NCBI GenBank assembly: GCA_020060765.1
Contig: JAGUZQ010000056.1
Location: forward strand, 18,719 to 82,718
DNA: 64,000 nucleotides
Reading direction: 5' to 3'
DNA from: Planctomycetota bacterium
GTDB lineage: Bacteria; Planctomycetota; SZUA-567
The position numbers and the translations under genes are program-made. Below the pieces are notes generated by a model, which saw only the letters and a list, made by a program, of their open reading frames with translations, ran no database searches and was not told the origin of the DNA. Below, one piece after another: positions 24,184 to 33,078 of this stretch; position 1 is the stretch's first letter, and the number at the start of each line of letters is the position of its first letter.

Positions 24184-27100
24184 ATGACCAAAGCAACTCT
24201 GCTCTTCTGCCTGACCGTTTCCATCGTATTATTCGCAACAGAGACCCGCTATGTAAAAGCAGGTGAAGGCGCGAATCTGGTGAAGAACGGCGACTTCGAG
24301 GAGTGGCCGGAAAAGCCGGGCGGAGACGCGGCCTGGGGCGCGGCGGGTTATGACGTCAGGGTGGGGGGGAGAGGCGAACCGCCGCGCGTGGGGCAGGCTT
24401 TCCGCACGGGTGAAGGAGAACTGGATACTGAAAAGCATGGCGGCAAATATGCGCAATATGTCCTCACCACCACCTGGGGCAACGGTCTGGTGAAGGGCGG
24501 GATTCGGGTGACTGGAGGGAAAAGCTATAGAGTCGGCGTCTGGGTCAAGCTGATGACGGGGCGGCGGTTCATGCTCCGGGTGTTGGGCGGGAAAAAACCG
24601 TGGGGGAAGCTTGCCACCGACGTTTACGGCAACGCCAACGGAGAATGGACGCGCCACTTCGTCGATCTCGCCATACCCGAAGGCTGCGACAGCATAGCGG
24701 TGCTGTTGTTTATCGAAGTTGGCAGCGGCTATATTGACGATTTGGAAGTTACGGAACTGGCTGAAGCGGTGGCGGCGAATGACGCCGACCAGGACAGGCT
24801 TCCGCGAATGAAGGCGGAATTTCCGGCAGAACTGACGCGCAAACGGGTGGCGGTTTTTTCCGAACCCGGGTTCCCGTCGGAAAGCCCGCGCGAGGTCGAG
24901 TGGTACCGGCAAATCCTGACCGGCGCGGGGTGCGAGGTGGCGCTGCTGGGAGTGGACGGTTTGAAGGAAAAGCTCTCGCCGGATAATTTCGATACGCTGA
25001 TTCTGGCGACAGGAGGCAATTTTCCCCGCGAGGCAGAAGCGGCGATTGAAAAATTTCTCGCTCACGGCGGCACGGTGCTGGTCGACGGGCATATGATGAT
25101 GCGCACCGCGCCCGCGCCGGAAAAATTGCGCAAGCAGATTGACGGCATGAAAAAAGCGCGCGACCAAGGCGAGGGGATTTACGCCTATTATGATTTCATG
25201 GCGAGGTACGACTGGAATCCGCGCGGAAACGTGTTCACGCGTGACGCAACCAGCGGGGAATGGATTCCTGCCTTGCGGCATTTTCAGAACTACGATTATG
25301 TCACGCAGGCGGGGTATCCGGAAGGTCTGGACGTGCAGCCCTGGCCCAACGACAATCGTTCAATCTACGCCCGTCCCTTCTCCGAGGAGGCGAGGCTGAA
25401 CCCTGCTCTGCAGGGTTGCGGACTGCCGGAAATCGTGCCGCCGGAAGGGAACCCGTCGCGCGAGGGCGGGGCGTTGCGCCTGACTTTGCCCGGCGGCAAG
25501 GGATTCAATTCCGGCGCGGCGGAGGAATACGCCTGCGACCTGTTGCTGCCGCTGTATTATTTTGAAAAACCTAGTGGCGCGGATTACCTGGCGCGCAAGG
25601 AAGCGGGCATCAGTCCCAAGGATTGCGAGACCGATTTTTACGCGGTGCGGTATCACGACTGCCGGTTGGAAGGCGGCACCTTGCTGCATTTCGGCAATCT
25701 GGGCGCGCAGATGCTGACGGGAGGAAAGGGGGGCGAGGTGTTGCTGGCGGCGCTGCGAGTCGCGGAATCGACCTTGCCGGGAGAAGCGCCGCAGGCATAT
25801 GTAAAAACAGCCGCCGAATTGCGCCTGGCTTTTTCGGCTTATGCGAATCTGTCGATCAAGTACCGGCAGGGGTTGCGGTCGTTGCTGCGGGCTGAATATT
25901 ATCTCGGCGGAGCGACGTCGCCTCTGCTGGAAAAATACAAAAGCGAACAGGAAGGTTTCGACCGGCTAAGTCGCGCTGTCGCTGCCTGCGACCAGGAATT
26001 GCTGAGGGGGGACGCGGAATTTGTCTACGGCCACCAGGCGCGGCTGGCGGCGGTGGAGAAAATCAAACTCGAAACCGAGCGGCTGGAAAAAGAGAATGCG
26101 CGGGATCGCTCGCGACTGGCGGAACTGACGCGGGAACCGGAGCAGGCGGAAATCCGGAATCCATTCGGGCGGATTTATTTCGGCCTGGACAGCATGAGCG
26201 CGCGCGGGGAACTGGGCTGGGAGGAATTGCGGGCGGCGGTGGAGAAACTGGGGCTGAGGTGGGAGGGGCTGCACGCCACCGGCTATCGGCTGGAATATGT
26301 ATTCAACTCTCATTTCTCCAAGACCTCGTTCAAGTCCGGCGTGCTTGATCCGAAAACTGGAGAAGTGAAGCCGAAAAACGCGGCGTGGATGGAGACGGGG
26401 TTGGCGTGGGACTGGTGGCGGGAAAGCAACCGCTGGCAGCTCGAACACGCGGCGCGCGACCCGCGCATTACCATGGTTTGGGGTGGGTCGGAACGCGATA
26501 TGGAATGGTCGCTGTGGGGTGAGCGCACGCGCCTGCTGTTTGTGCGTTATCTGACGGACAAGTACGGCGACATAGGCGAGTTGAACCGGCTGTGGAAAAG
26601 CGAATACGAGTCTTTCGACAAAATCGCGCTGCCGGTCAGACGTCCGGTTTCGCGGAGCGAACACGCGCTATGGGAGGAATGGACGCGGTTCCGAGAGGTT
26701 TACCGGCTTGAATCTGAGTTTAAGCCGATGTTGCAGGCGGTGGCGGAGCACGCGCCGGGGATGTTTTATCTGCCGTTCTGCACCTATAACCAGCATCACA
26801 AGAATCCCGCCAACGGCGTGAACTTCTATGAATACGGAAAAATGCTGAAGGTGAACGGCTTCGAGCATCAGAATCTGGATCGCAAGGAATGGCTGGCTAA
26901 CGACATCGCCGGAATGTTCGCGCCTAATTGCACCAGTGAATGGGGCGCGTTCTATTTTCCGCCTGATTCGCATCAGGATAAGATCGACCTGTTGCGCGAG
27001 CGGCTGTGGTCGGGAATTGTCAACGGGCAGGTGGGCTGGGGCTTGTTCACCTTTTCCGTTCCCGGCCGGAGCGGGGCGAATTATTTTGACTGCATGAACC

Positions 27101-29802
27101 TGCCGCTGCCGCTGGGGTCGGAACTGGGCGAGATGAACCGCGAATTCTCGCTGTTCGACCAGATTATCCTCGACGGCCGACGCGACGAGGCGCCGGTGCG
27201 CATCGTGTATTCCCCCACCACCCGCCGCCACACAAGCTGGCCGGGTGAGGAAGGCGATCTGAGTTTCCGCAACGTATCGGGCTTGTACAGCTATTTCAAG
27301 TACTCTCACATCCACGCCCGCGCCATCGACGAGCAGGCGGTGTGGGAAGGGCATCTGCCGAAGGGTTGCAAACTGCTGATTCTGCCCGAGGTGATTTACG
27401 AAAACCGGAAACTGCACGAGGCGGCGCTGCGTTATCTGAAAGACGGCGGCAGCGTGCTTGTGACTGTTGGCAGCGGCAAATTTAACGAGTTGGGGGAACG
27501 GAAAGACGGCTGGCTGACGCTGGCTCAGGTGGCCCCCTGCGAAGCCGCGGAAAAGGTGGTAGCGCTGGGCGAAGGTGTGAAATACTTTTCCGCAGCCAAT
27601 GCCGCGAAAGTCGCGGGGCTTAACCCCCTGTACGCGGACGAGGTGAAAATTCTGGCGAAGTTCGCCGACGGCACGCCCGCCCTTACCGAAACAAAAGTCG
27701 GCGCAGGCAGATTATTCGTCACCGGTCTGCCGCTGGGCGAAGATTGCGAGATGCAGTGGAGCGGCAATCCGGCGGTGGTGGACGAATTGCTGAAGCCGGT
27801 TTACGCGGCGGCGGGAGTGGGTAAGGTATGCGAAATTTCCTCTGCCAAGGTCGCGGTCAGGCCGTGGACATATAATGGCGAAAGATATCTGCTGTTGAAC
27901 GATCGCGGGCGGGAAGGCGTGAGGGAAATCGAAATCGCGGTGCCGGGTTCGTGGCGGATTTTCGACTATCTGCTCGGAGCGGAAATGCCGGTTTCATACG
28001 ACGGTGAATGCTCGCGCGCAAAGACGCTGCTGCCGTCTCCGGGCGGGATGGCGTTGAAACTGGTCGCCGCCTCCGGCTTGAAAATAGTGCCGCGGGAAAA
28101 AGCGGCTCCGGCGGCGACGGAAACGGCTGCGCCGGACGCGGAAAATGTTCTGCTCGATGTCGAACATCCTTTTGCCGGGCGCATCTGGGCAAAAGATGGC
28201 GCGGTGCGGATGGGAGATTTTTCGTTCGAACTGGAAGTAGAAACCGGCGGCGGCTGGGGCGGGAAACTGTTCATGACTGTCAGGCGCGGCAAGGAACTGT
28301 TCCGGAAAATGTGCGAAGCGGGACAGGAGACGGTTTATCCGTTCACAGACGCCGTACTGCGGGTGCAGTGCGAGGAAATCACGGCGGTGTATCCCGTCAA
28401 TCTGAAATGCCGCCTGACGGTGGAGCAGCCGCGCGCGACTGAATCCGCCTGTACGCTGACGCGCGAAAAATATTGCGGACAGGACAGCCTGCTTATCAGC
28501 AACGGCTTGTTGAGTTTTCGGCTGTTGCCGACGCTGGGCGGGAGAATGGTGGCGCTGGTTTCGCAGACTGATAACATGGAACACTCCGCGCAGAACCGGG
28601 AGCTGATCGCTAACGGGGCAGGGGAGTCGTGGGGCAACCTGGGCGGGATGGAGGAAAACGGCGGCGCGTGGCCCGGGCCGTACTGGAACGCGGAATTCGA
28701 AGTCGAGGAACTGGTGAACACCGACGAGGAAATCCATGTGCGATTGACGATGAAAGAAGCAAAGCAATGGACAGGTGCGGGCAGCATGTCATTCCCGAAA
28801 GCAGGTACCAACCGGCTGGTAAAAGAATTCTCTCTGCGAAAAGGCGAAAGCAGGATCGGGATTGTGGAGAAGGTTTTTAACGAGGCGCAGGGCGCGGCGG
28901 AGACCGGGTTGCGGGTGCATCCGGGTTGGGCGGTGGGGGGCGACGCCGACGCGGGCGACTGCTGGCTGGTGTTTGACAAGGGCGAGTTGAAAGTTCTGCC
29001 CTATCCCTTCTCCGGCACCTACGAACCGGCAGGAGACTGGACGGCGCTGGTCGACCGGCACAAACGCGTCGCCCTGATTCACGGCTACGACCAGAAGGAA
29101 ATCGGACAGGTTTATGCTTACGGCGGCAAGGGTGTTTGCGGGGTCGAAACCTGGGCGCGGATTCGGGAGGTGGAGGCTGGCGGTTGTTTAGAATTTCCGC
29201 ACACGCTGGAACTGATCCGGGGCCTGTCGTCAATTGGCGCGCACCGGGACGGGGGGGCGCTTAATATCGATCTGCAATCGCCGCCGGTGATGGGCGCGGG
29301 AGTGGGGCTGGATTTCGATGTGGAAGCGGGCGCGGTTAATGCCTGGCGCGGAGAGTTGCAGGTTGAAATCAGAAACGGGGAAAAAACTGTCATGAGCCTC
29401 CCTGCGGAAAAATTGTCGGCATCCGCCGGCAGCGCGGTGACGAAAAACTATCAGTGGGAACCGGGTACTCAGCCAGACGGCGAGTATGCGATTGTGGTAA
29501 AACTTAAAACCGACGTAGGCGCGGAACTGGAATGCAGGACGCCATTCAGGCTGGCAGGCGGGGCGCGGGCGAAACTGCTGGAAAAGCTGGACGGTTACGT
29601 AAAAATACTGGTTGCGAAAAAAGAAGAACTCGCCGCGCGGGAGCGGGGCGGCGAATACGCGGTGGTGATCACGCGGAAAAAATCCTACCTGATGCGCGCG
29701 GCGATTCTGCTGGAGGAGATGAAAGTCGCCGGTGATGAAAACGCGAATGATAATTCTTCTCTTGAAAAGGAATTGAATGTTCTGTTAGGGAGCGTGAACT
29801 GA
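24184..29802 (+). CDS. Giant secreted GH42-like glycosidase, multidomain
   Basis: 1,872 residues. A signal peptide (about 1-27) is followed by a carbohydrate-binding module (about 30-185, NLVKNGDFEEWPEKPGG). A glutamine-amidotransferase-like domain (about 215-310) follows, then a TIM-barrel region (about 660-930) with the GH42-like signature YLTDKYGDIGELNRLW. Candidate catalytic acids are Glu in WGGSERDMEW and Glu in CTSEWGAFYF. Next come a second amidotransferase-like domain (about 1000-1170), a beta-rich domain resembling aldose epimerases (LLPTLGGRMVAL, about 1440-1640) and a C-terminal Ig-like tail. Probably a beta-galactosidase-like enzyme for host or plant glycans. ATG at 24184 follows AAAGGACTGTC. 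Confidence 0.75.
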   Translation: MTKATLLFCLTVSIVLFATETRYVKAGEGANLVKNGDFEEWPEKPGGDAAWGAAGYDVRVGGRGEPPRVGQAFRTGEGELDTEKHGGKYAQYVLTTTWGNGLVKGGIRVTGGKSYRVGVWVKLMTGRRFMLRVLGGKKPWGKLATDVYGNANGEWTRHFVDLAIPEGCDSIAVLLFIEVGSGYIDDLEVTELAEAVAANDADQDRLPRMKAEFPAELTRKRVAVFSEPGFPSESPREVEWYRQILTGAGCEVALLGVDGLKEKLSPDNFDTLILATGGNFPREAEAAIEKFLAHGGTVLVDGHMMMRTAPAPEKLRKQIDGMKKARDQGEGIYAYYDFMARYDWNPRGNVFTRDATSGEWIPALRHFQNYDYVTQAGYPEGLDVQPWPNDNRSIYARPFSEEARLNPALQGCGLPEIVPPEGNPSREGGALRLTLPGGKGFNSGAAEEYACDLLLPLYYFEKPSGADYLARKEAGISPKDCETDFYAVRYHDCRLEGGTLLHFGNLGAQMLTGGKGGEVLLAALRVAESTLPGEAPQAYVKTAAELRLAFSAYANLSIKYRQGLRSLLRAEYYLGGATSPLLEKYKSEQEGFDRLSRAVAACDQELLRGDAEFVYGHQARLAAVEKIKLETERLEKENARDRSRLAELTREPEQAEIRNPFGRIYFGLDSMSARGELGWEELRAAVEKLGLRWEGLHATGYRLEYVFNSHFSKTSFKSGVLDPKTGEVKPKNAAWMETGLAWDWWRESNRWQLEHAARDPRITMVWGGSERDMEWSLWGERTRLLFVRYLTDKYGDIGELNRLWKSEYESFDKIALPVRRPVSRSEHALWEEWTRFREVYRLESEFKPMLQAVAEHAPGMFYLPFCTYNQHHKNPANGVNFYEYGKMLKVNGFEHQNLDRKEWLANDIAGMFAPNCTSEWGAFYFPPDSHQDKIDLLRERLWSGIVNGQVGWGLFTFSVPGRSGANYFDCMNLPLPLGSELGEMNREFSLFDQIILDGRRDEAPVRIVYSPTTRRHTSWPGEEGDLSFRNVSGLYSYFKYSHIHARAIDEQAVWEGHLPKGCKLLILPEVIYENRKLHEAALRYLKDGGSVLVTVGSGKFNELGERKDGWLTLAQVAPCEAAEKVVALGEGVKYFSAANAAKVAGLNPLYADEVKILAKFADGTPALTETKVGAGRLFVTGLPLGEDCEMQWSGNPAVVDELLKPVYAAAGVGKVCEISSAKVAVRPWTYNGERYLLLNDRGREGVREIEIAVPGSWRIFDYLLGAEMPVSYDGECSRAKTLLPSPGGMALKLVAASGLKIVPREKAAPAATETAAPDAENVLLDVEHPFAGRIWAKDGAVRMGDFSFELEVETGGGWGGKLFMTVRRGKELFRKMCEAGQETVYPFTDAVLRVQCEEITAVYPVNLKCRLTVEQPRATESACTLTREKYCGQDSLLISNGLLSFRLLPTLGGRMVALVSQTDNMEHSAQNRELIANGAGESWGNLGGMEENGGAWPGPYWNAEFEVEELVNTDEEIHVRLTMKEAKQWTGAGSMSFPKAGTNRLVKEFSLRKGESRIGIVEKVFNEAQGAAETGLRVHPGWAVGGDADAGDCWLVFDKGELKVLPYPFSGTYEPAGDWTALVDRHKRVALIHGYDQKEIGQVYAYGGKGVCGVETWARIREVEAGGCLEFPHTLELIRGLSSIGAHRDGGALNIDLQSPPVMGAGVGLDFDVEAGAVNAWRGELQVEIRNGEKTVMSLPAEKLSASAGSAVTKNYQWEPGTQPDGEYAIVVKLKTDVGAELECRTPFRLAGGARAKLLEKLDGYVKILVAKKEELAARERGGEYAVVITRKKSYLMRAAILLEEMKVAGDENANDNSSLEKELNVLLGSVN

Positions 29803-29850
29803 CAGGGCGGACTTGAAGACAATACGGTTTGTTAAAGGGAAAACTTGTAC

Positions 29851-29930
29851 CGTCATTCCCGCGCTAGAGGGAATCCAGGCGATGTTGCGTGCGGTTTTCC
29901 TACTGGATTCCCGCCTGCGCGGGAATGACG
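29851..29930. repeat. Inverted-repeat element, copy B (80 bp)
   Basis: CGTCATTCCC...GGGAATCCAG to CTGGATTCCCGCCTGCGCGG and GAATGACG. The left arm hairpin has decayed (GCGCTAGAGG). The left flank AAACTTGTAC is the reverse complement of the flank seen right of copies C, D, J and L. Confidence 0.8.
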
Positions 29931-30073
29931 ATTCATGATTTTCTCCACAAGTTGTTTTATTGCAAAGCTCGGTGATCTCGTCTGCTTTTTCCGTTGCATT
30001 GTTCCTGCCTCCTGTCTATTCTGATAGTATAGATTATGACAAACATCGCGCACTCACGACAGGTGACTTTTTC

Positions 30074-30631
30074 GTGCAGGAAATTGACCCCGACCTTCTC
30101 GACATGCAGGCCGCCGCCGCCGGAGACGCCGAGGCTTTTGGAGGCATTGTCGGCCGCCACCAGTTGCGGCTATTCAATTTTTTCCGCAAAATGGGCGCTA
30201 ATATCGAAACCGCCGAGGATTTGACGCAAGAGACTTTTCTGCGTCTTTACCGCTGGCGGGAGCGCTATCACCACGGTGCCTCGTTCAAGACTTTTCTCTT
30301 CACCCTCGCCCGCCACGCCTGGGTCGATTCTTTGCGTAAACGCGGTAGAACTGTCTCCACCACAGCTGACGAAGAAATTTTCCTGCACGTGCCTCATCCC
30401 GAGTCCGGCTCAGGCGCGGCGGAGTTGCGGATGGATATGCAGCAGGCGCTTAACGCGATTTCCGAAGCGCACCGGGAAGTGGTGGCGCTGCACGTCTACG
30501 AAGGATTGAACTACCAGGAGATTTCCACCGTGCTTTCCATCCCCCAAGGCACGGTGAAAAGCCGGATGTTCAACGCCCTGCGGCAACTGCGGGAAATTCT
30601 GGAAAAGAGCGGCGGGGGCGGAATGGGTTGA
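30074..30631 (+). CDS. ECF-type RNA polymerase sigma factor
   Basis: 185 residues from GTG at 30074, chosen because AGGTGA at 30060-30065 gives an 8-nt spacer; an upstream in-frame ATG at 29960 would add 38 poorly conserved residues. Region 2 is AFGGIVGRHQLRLFNFF with the DLTQETFLRLYRW helix (region 2.2/2.3). Region 4 is ALNAISEAHREVVALHVYEG and NYQEISTVLSIPQGTVKSRMF. It directs core polymerase to a specialised promoter set. No anti-sigma gene is adjacent. The stop TGA falls inside the GGATGGACGG-type repeat. Confidence 0.92.
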   Translation: MQEIDPDLLDMQAAAAGDAEAFGGIVGRHQLRLFNFFRKMGANIETAEDLTQETFLRLYRWRERYHHGASFKTFLFTLARHAWVDSLRKRGRTVSTTADEEIFLHVPHPESGSGAAELRMDMQQALNAISEAHREVVALHVYEGLNYQEISTVLSIPQGTVKSRMFNALRQLREILEKSGGGGMG

Positions 30632-30670
30632 CGGATGGACGGATGGACGGGTTGTCGGGTTGATGGGTTG
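30625..30670 (+). repeat. GGATGGACGG-type repeat, copy 2
   Basis: GGGTTGACGGATGGAC with an extra GGATGGAC unit, then GGGTTGTCGGGTTGATGGG. It overlaps the sigma factor stop codon. It shares a 26-bp block with copy 1. Confidence 0.65.
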
Positions 30671-30713
30671 CTTGGCAAGTTATCGCATTTCGCAGCGAAA
30701 TATAAAATGGAGC

Positions 30714-30775
30714 ACGGGAATTCAGTGGGGAAGTAGTACGCAACATCGCCTGGATTCCCGCTGCGCGGGAATGAC
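30714..30775. repeat. Inverted-repeat element, copy C (left arm truncated)
   Basis: A degenerate left part (ACGGGAATTCAGTGGGGAAG) and an intact right arm CTGGATTCCCGCTGCGCGGG with GAATGACG. The flank GGTACAAGTTTTTTCCT follows. Confidence 0.75.
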
Positions 30776-30847
30776 GGTACAAGTTTTTTCCTAAAGTAAA
30801 ACGTGTTTGAGTAAAGGGGCTGCCCCCCAGGGCAATCGCATCAAAAT

Positions 30848-30874
30848 CCCCCTCTCCCCCTCAGGGGGCGAGGG
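30848..30874. repeat. C/G palindrome, single copy
   Basis: CCCTCTCCCCCT-C-AGGGGGCGAGGG stem without the GGGTGAGGGG tail. Confidence 0.65.
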
Positions 30875-30979
30875 AACTTGTTTTGCCCTTCAATGAAGCT
30901 TTCACGGTAAAGTGTAGATGCCACCTGGGTGTATTAATTCCCGAAACACAGCTATTTTTAATGCGATAGCCCTGGGCTA

Positions 30980-31010
30980 CCCCTCTAACTCCCCCTGGGA
31001 GGGGGAGAAT
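30980..31010 (-). repeat. C/G palindrome, CTAACT-tail type
   Basis: CCCCTCTAACT followed by CCCCCTGGGAGGGGG and AGAAT. Its sequence is almost identical to 55166-55196. Confidence 0.7.
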
Positions 31011-31057
31011 ATAATCCCCGCCGGTCGCGTAGCGGAACTTTACGCTTGTCACTCATT

Positions 31058-31879
31058 TCAGGAAAAACTCTTCATCAGGCCGCAGACATACGCGGCAGTT
31101 TCCGTGACGACCGGTGCCAGGAACAAATCCACCGGTTTGAATTCTGGCGTGGTTTCGCACCGGATTCTAAGCGCCTTCAGAAACGAATCCATGAATTCGG
31201 TGGCGATGTTGATTTTGGCAAAGCCGACGCCGATCAGCGCGCGCACAGTCTCCGGCGGCGTGCCGGAACCGCCGTGCAGCACCAGCGGCAGCGCAACTTT
31301 TTTACCGATAGCCTCCGCCAGCCCAAGGTCGATGACCGGCGCGGTCGGATAAAAACCGTGGGCGGTGCCGACGGCGACGGCGAGGGAGTCGACGCCAGTT
31401 TCCCTTGCGAATTCCTCCCCCTCGGCGGGAGTGGTCAGCGGACGCTCGCTGGCGGCGACGGTGGGCACGTGACCGATTTCGCCCTCGACCGAAACTCCGT
31501 GCGCATGGGCATAGGCGACCGCCGCGCGGGTCTGCTCGATATTTTCCGCCCAGGGCAGGGGAGAGCCGTCAAACATCACGGAGGTGAAACCGTAATCGAC
31601 CGCGCGCGTCGTCTGCTCGACTGTCAAGCCGTGATCAAGATGCAGCGCCACGTCGACGGCGCTGGTTTCCGCCATTCTGCGGATCAGCCCCGCCATGTGT
31701 TCGGCCTTGCGGTCATTGAACAGGCGCTGGTAAATCTGGATGATGACCGGCGTCGCGCGCGTTTCCGCAGCGTCGAGCACGGCGGCGGCGGTTTCGTAAT
31801 TTGTCACGTTGAAGGCGCAGACGGCGCGCTTTTCCCGCCGGGCTGGAATCAATAAATCCTTGGTTGTGACGAGTGGCAT
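31058..31879 (-). CDS. Class II fructose-bisphosphate/ketose-bisphosphate aldolase
   Basis: 273 residues, Zn-dependent aldolase of the FbaA/GatY/KbaY/IolJ family. Zinc ligands are in VALHLDHG, GTAHGFYP and LVLHGGSGTPPE, and the phosphate-binding end is KINIATEFMDSFLKAL. It cleaves a ketose (bis)phosphate into DHAP and an aldehyde. The exact sugar is unknown; IolJ-type use is possible because iolB is in the same cluster. It follows the Fe-S protein gene by 3 bp and is the last gene of the minus-strand carbohydrate cluster. Confidence 0.92.
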   Translation of the reverse strand: MPLVTTKDLLIPARREKRAVCAFNVTNYETAAAVLDAAETRATPVIIQIYQRLFNDRKAEHMAGLIRRMAETSAVDVALHLDHGLTVEQTTRAVDYGFTSVMFDGSPLPWAENIEQTRAAVAYAHAHGVSVEGEIGHVPTVAASERPLTTPAEGEEFARETGVDSLAVAVGTAHGFYPTAPVIDLGLAEAIGKKVALPLVLHGGSGTPPETVRALIGVGFAKINIATEFMDSFLKALRIRCETTPEFKPVDLFLAPVVTETAAYVCGLMKSFS

Positions 31880-31882
31880 GGG

Positions 31883-32896
31883 TTATCCTTTTGCTTTAAG
31901 AATCGCCTCTTCCAGAGAAACCACGTTCAGGTCAGGCTGGTGTAGTTTTAAGACGTGCCTGGTGTAAGGAGAGGCAGTGACCAGCACGTCACTTTTGGCA
32001 TCGTCCACAAGTTCACGGATGCGGGCGGAAAGTTTTTCCGCGATTTGCGGATTGAGCCGGTCATACACCACCGCGCCTTCTCCGCAGGCATACGATTCCT
32101 CGCGATTGGTGCCGAAGGGTTTCAACTCGTAACCGGCGGTGGCGAGCAACTCGCGCGGCGCGGTCAAATTCCCGCAATAGTTTTTCAGATAGTCGCTGTC
32201 CAGATAATACGCCTTGCCCGGCTTGCCGCTGCTGAGTCCTTTTTCTTTTAAGAATTCAGAACTGTGTTTTACCTTTACGCCCTCCAGCGGAAAATCGTTT
32301 GTCAGCGCGTGGTAGCTGGCCGGGCAGGAGGTGACGAGCATCTTGCAGCCGGATGATTTTACCGCGTCCCTGAATTTAGCCGCCACGTTTTCCGCCTCGT
32401 CGGCAAAACCGAGAGTAAGCAACGCCTTGCCGGTGTCGCCTCCCGAAAGAATGGCGCAGTCGCCAGCAATTGCGCGGAACGACTTGAGGATTTCTGGCTG
32501 TTTCGCTGCGTAGGGATCGAGATAGTAAAGGACTTCGCCCTTGCCCTCAATCTTGAATTTGACTTGCAGCAATTCTTCGGCGAGTTCTTTTACCGCTTGC
32601 GGTGCGAGCCCGGCTTCGACCGCGTCGCGCCGCGCGGCCAGCAGCAGCCTGGCTTCATCGTAATGGCTTACGCAATGAGTGCGGCACGCCGCGCTCAGTT
32701 CCGCCGCGTAGAGCGATTCCAGATAAGACGGCTGGGCGAGGCGGGACGGCTCCATCCGGATACGGTCAAGCATGAGCGCCCGTCCTCGCGGGGTGTCGGC
32801 CTCGCGGCAGGTGACGTTCCCGACCGGCGACAGGTGTCGGCACATGAAGCAGAACCGGCAGGCGCTGATGACGTCGAGATGTTTTGAGATGTGCAT
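31883..32896 (-). CDS. Fe-S / CCG-domain oxidoreductase subunit, GlcF-like
   Basis: 337 residues. The N-terminus has ACRFCFMCRH and VTCREADTPRGRA, a 4Fe-4S ligand set, then a partial second set (AACRTHCVSHYDEARLLL). The C-terminal half carries CCG-type segments (VTSCPASYHALTNDF and SYACGEGAVVYDRLN), as in GlcF, LutA and heterodisulfide reductase subunits. It probably passes electrons from the FAD oxidase encoded just upstream. ATG at 32896 follows GGAGCAATC; the longer frame to 32980 runs into an inverted-repeat element. Confidence 0.83.
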   Translation of the reverse strand: MHISKHLDVISACRFCFMCRHLSPVGNVTCREADTPRGRALMLDRIRMEPSRLAQPSYLESLYAAELSAACRTHCVSHYDEARLLLAARRDAVEAGLAPQAVKELAEELLQVKFKIEGKGEVLYYLDPYAAKQPEILKSFRAIAGDCAILSGGDTGKALLTLGFADEAENVAAKFRDAVKSSGCKMLVTSCPASYHALTNDFPLEGVKVKHSSEFLKEKGLSSGKPGKAYYLDSDYLKNYCGNLTAPRELLATAGYELKPFGTNREESYACGEGAVVYDRLNPQIAEKLSARIRELVDDAKSDVLVTASPYTRHVLKLHQPDLNVVSLEEAILKAKG

Positions 32897-32931
32897 GATT
32901 GCTCCTAATACGGCGCACCATAAAAATACTA

Positions 32932-33009
32932 CGTCATTCCTGCGGAGGCGGGAATCCAGGGGAGAAACCGTACGCCACACCTCCTGGATTCACGCCTCCG
33001 CGGGAATGA
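32932..33009. repeat. Inverted-repeat element, copy D
   Basis: Left loop GGAG (CCTGC-GGAG-GCGGG), right loop CTCC (CACGC-CTCC-GCGGG); the loops are complementary. It lies between the FAD oxidase and Fe-S protein genes. Confidence 0.8.
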
Positions 33010-33078
33010 AGGTACAAGTTTTTTCCTTATTAAACCGTACTGCTCCTACTCTCCCCTGCAAGGGGCGGAATTATCCAA

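Larger units (their letters stand above)
30632..31057. other. Gene-free 426-bp interval made largely of repeats
   Basis: Between the sigma factor and the convergent aldolase. It holds the end of a GGATGGACGG repeat, a partial inverted-repeat element (30714-30775) with its conserved right flank, and two C/G palindromes (30848-30874 and 30980-31010). I see no credible gene. Confidence 0.75.
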
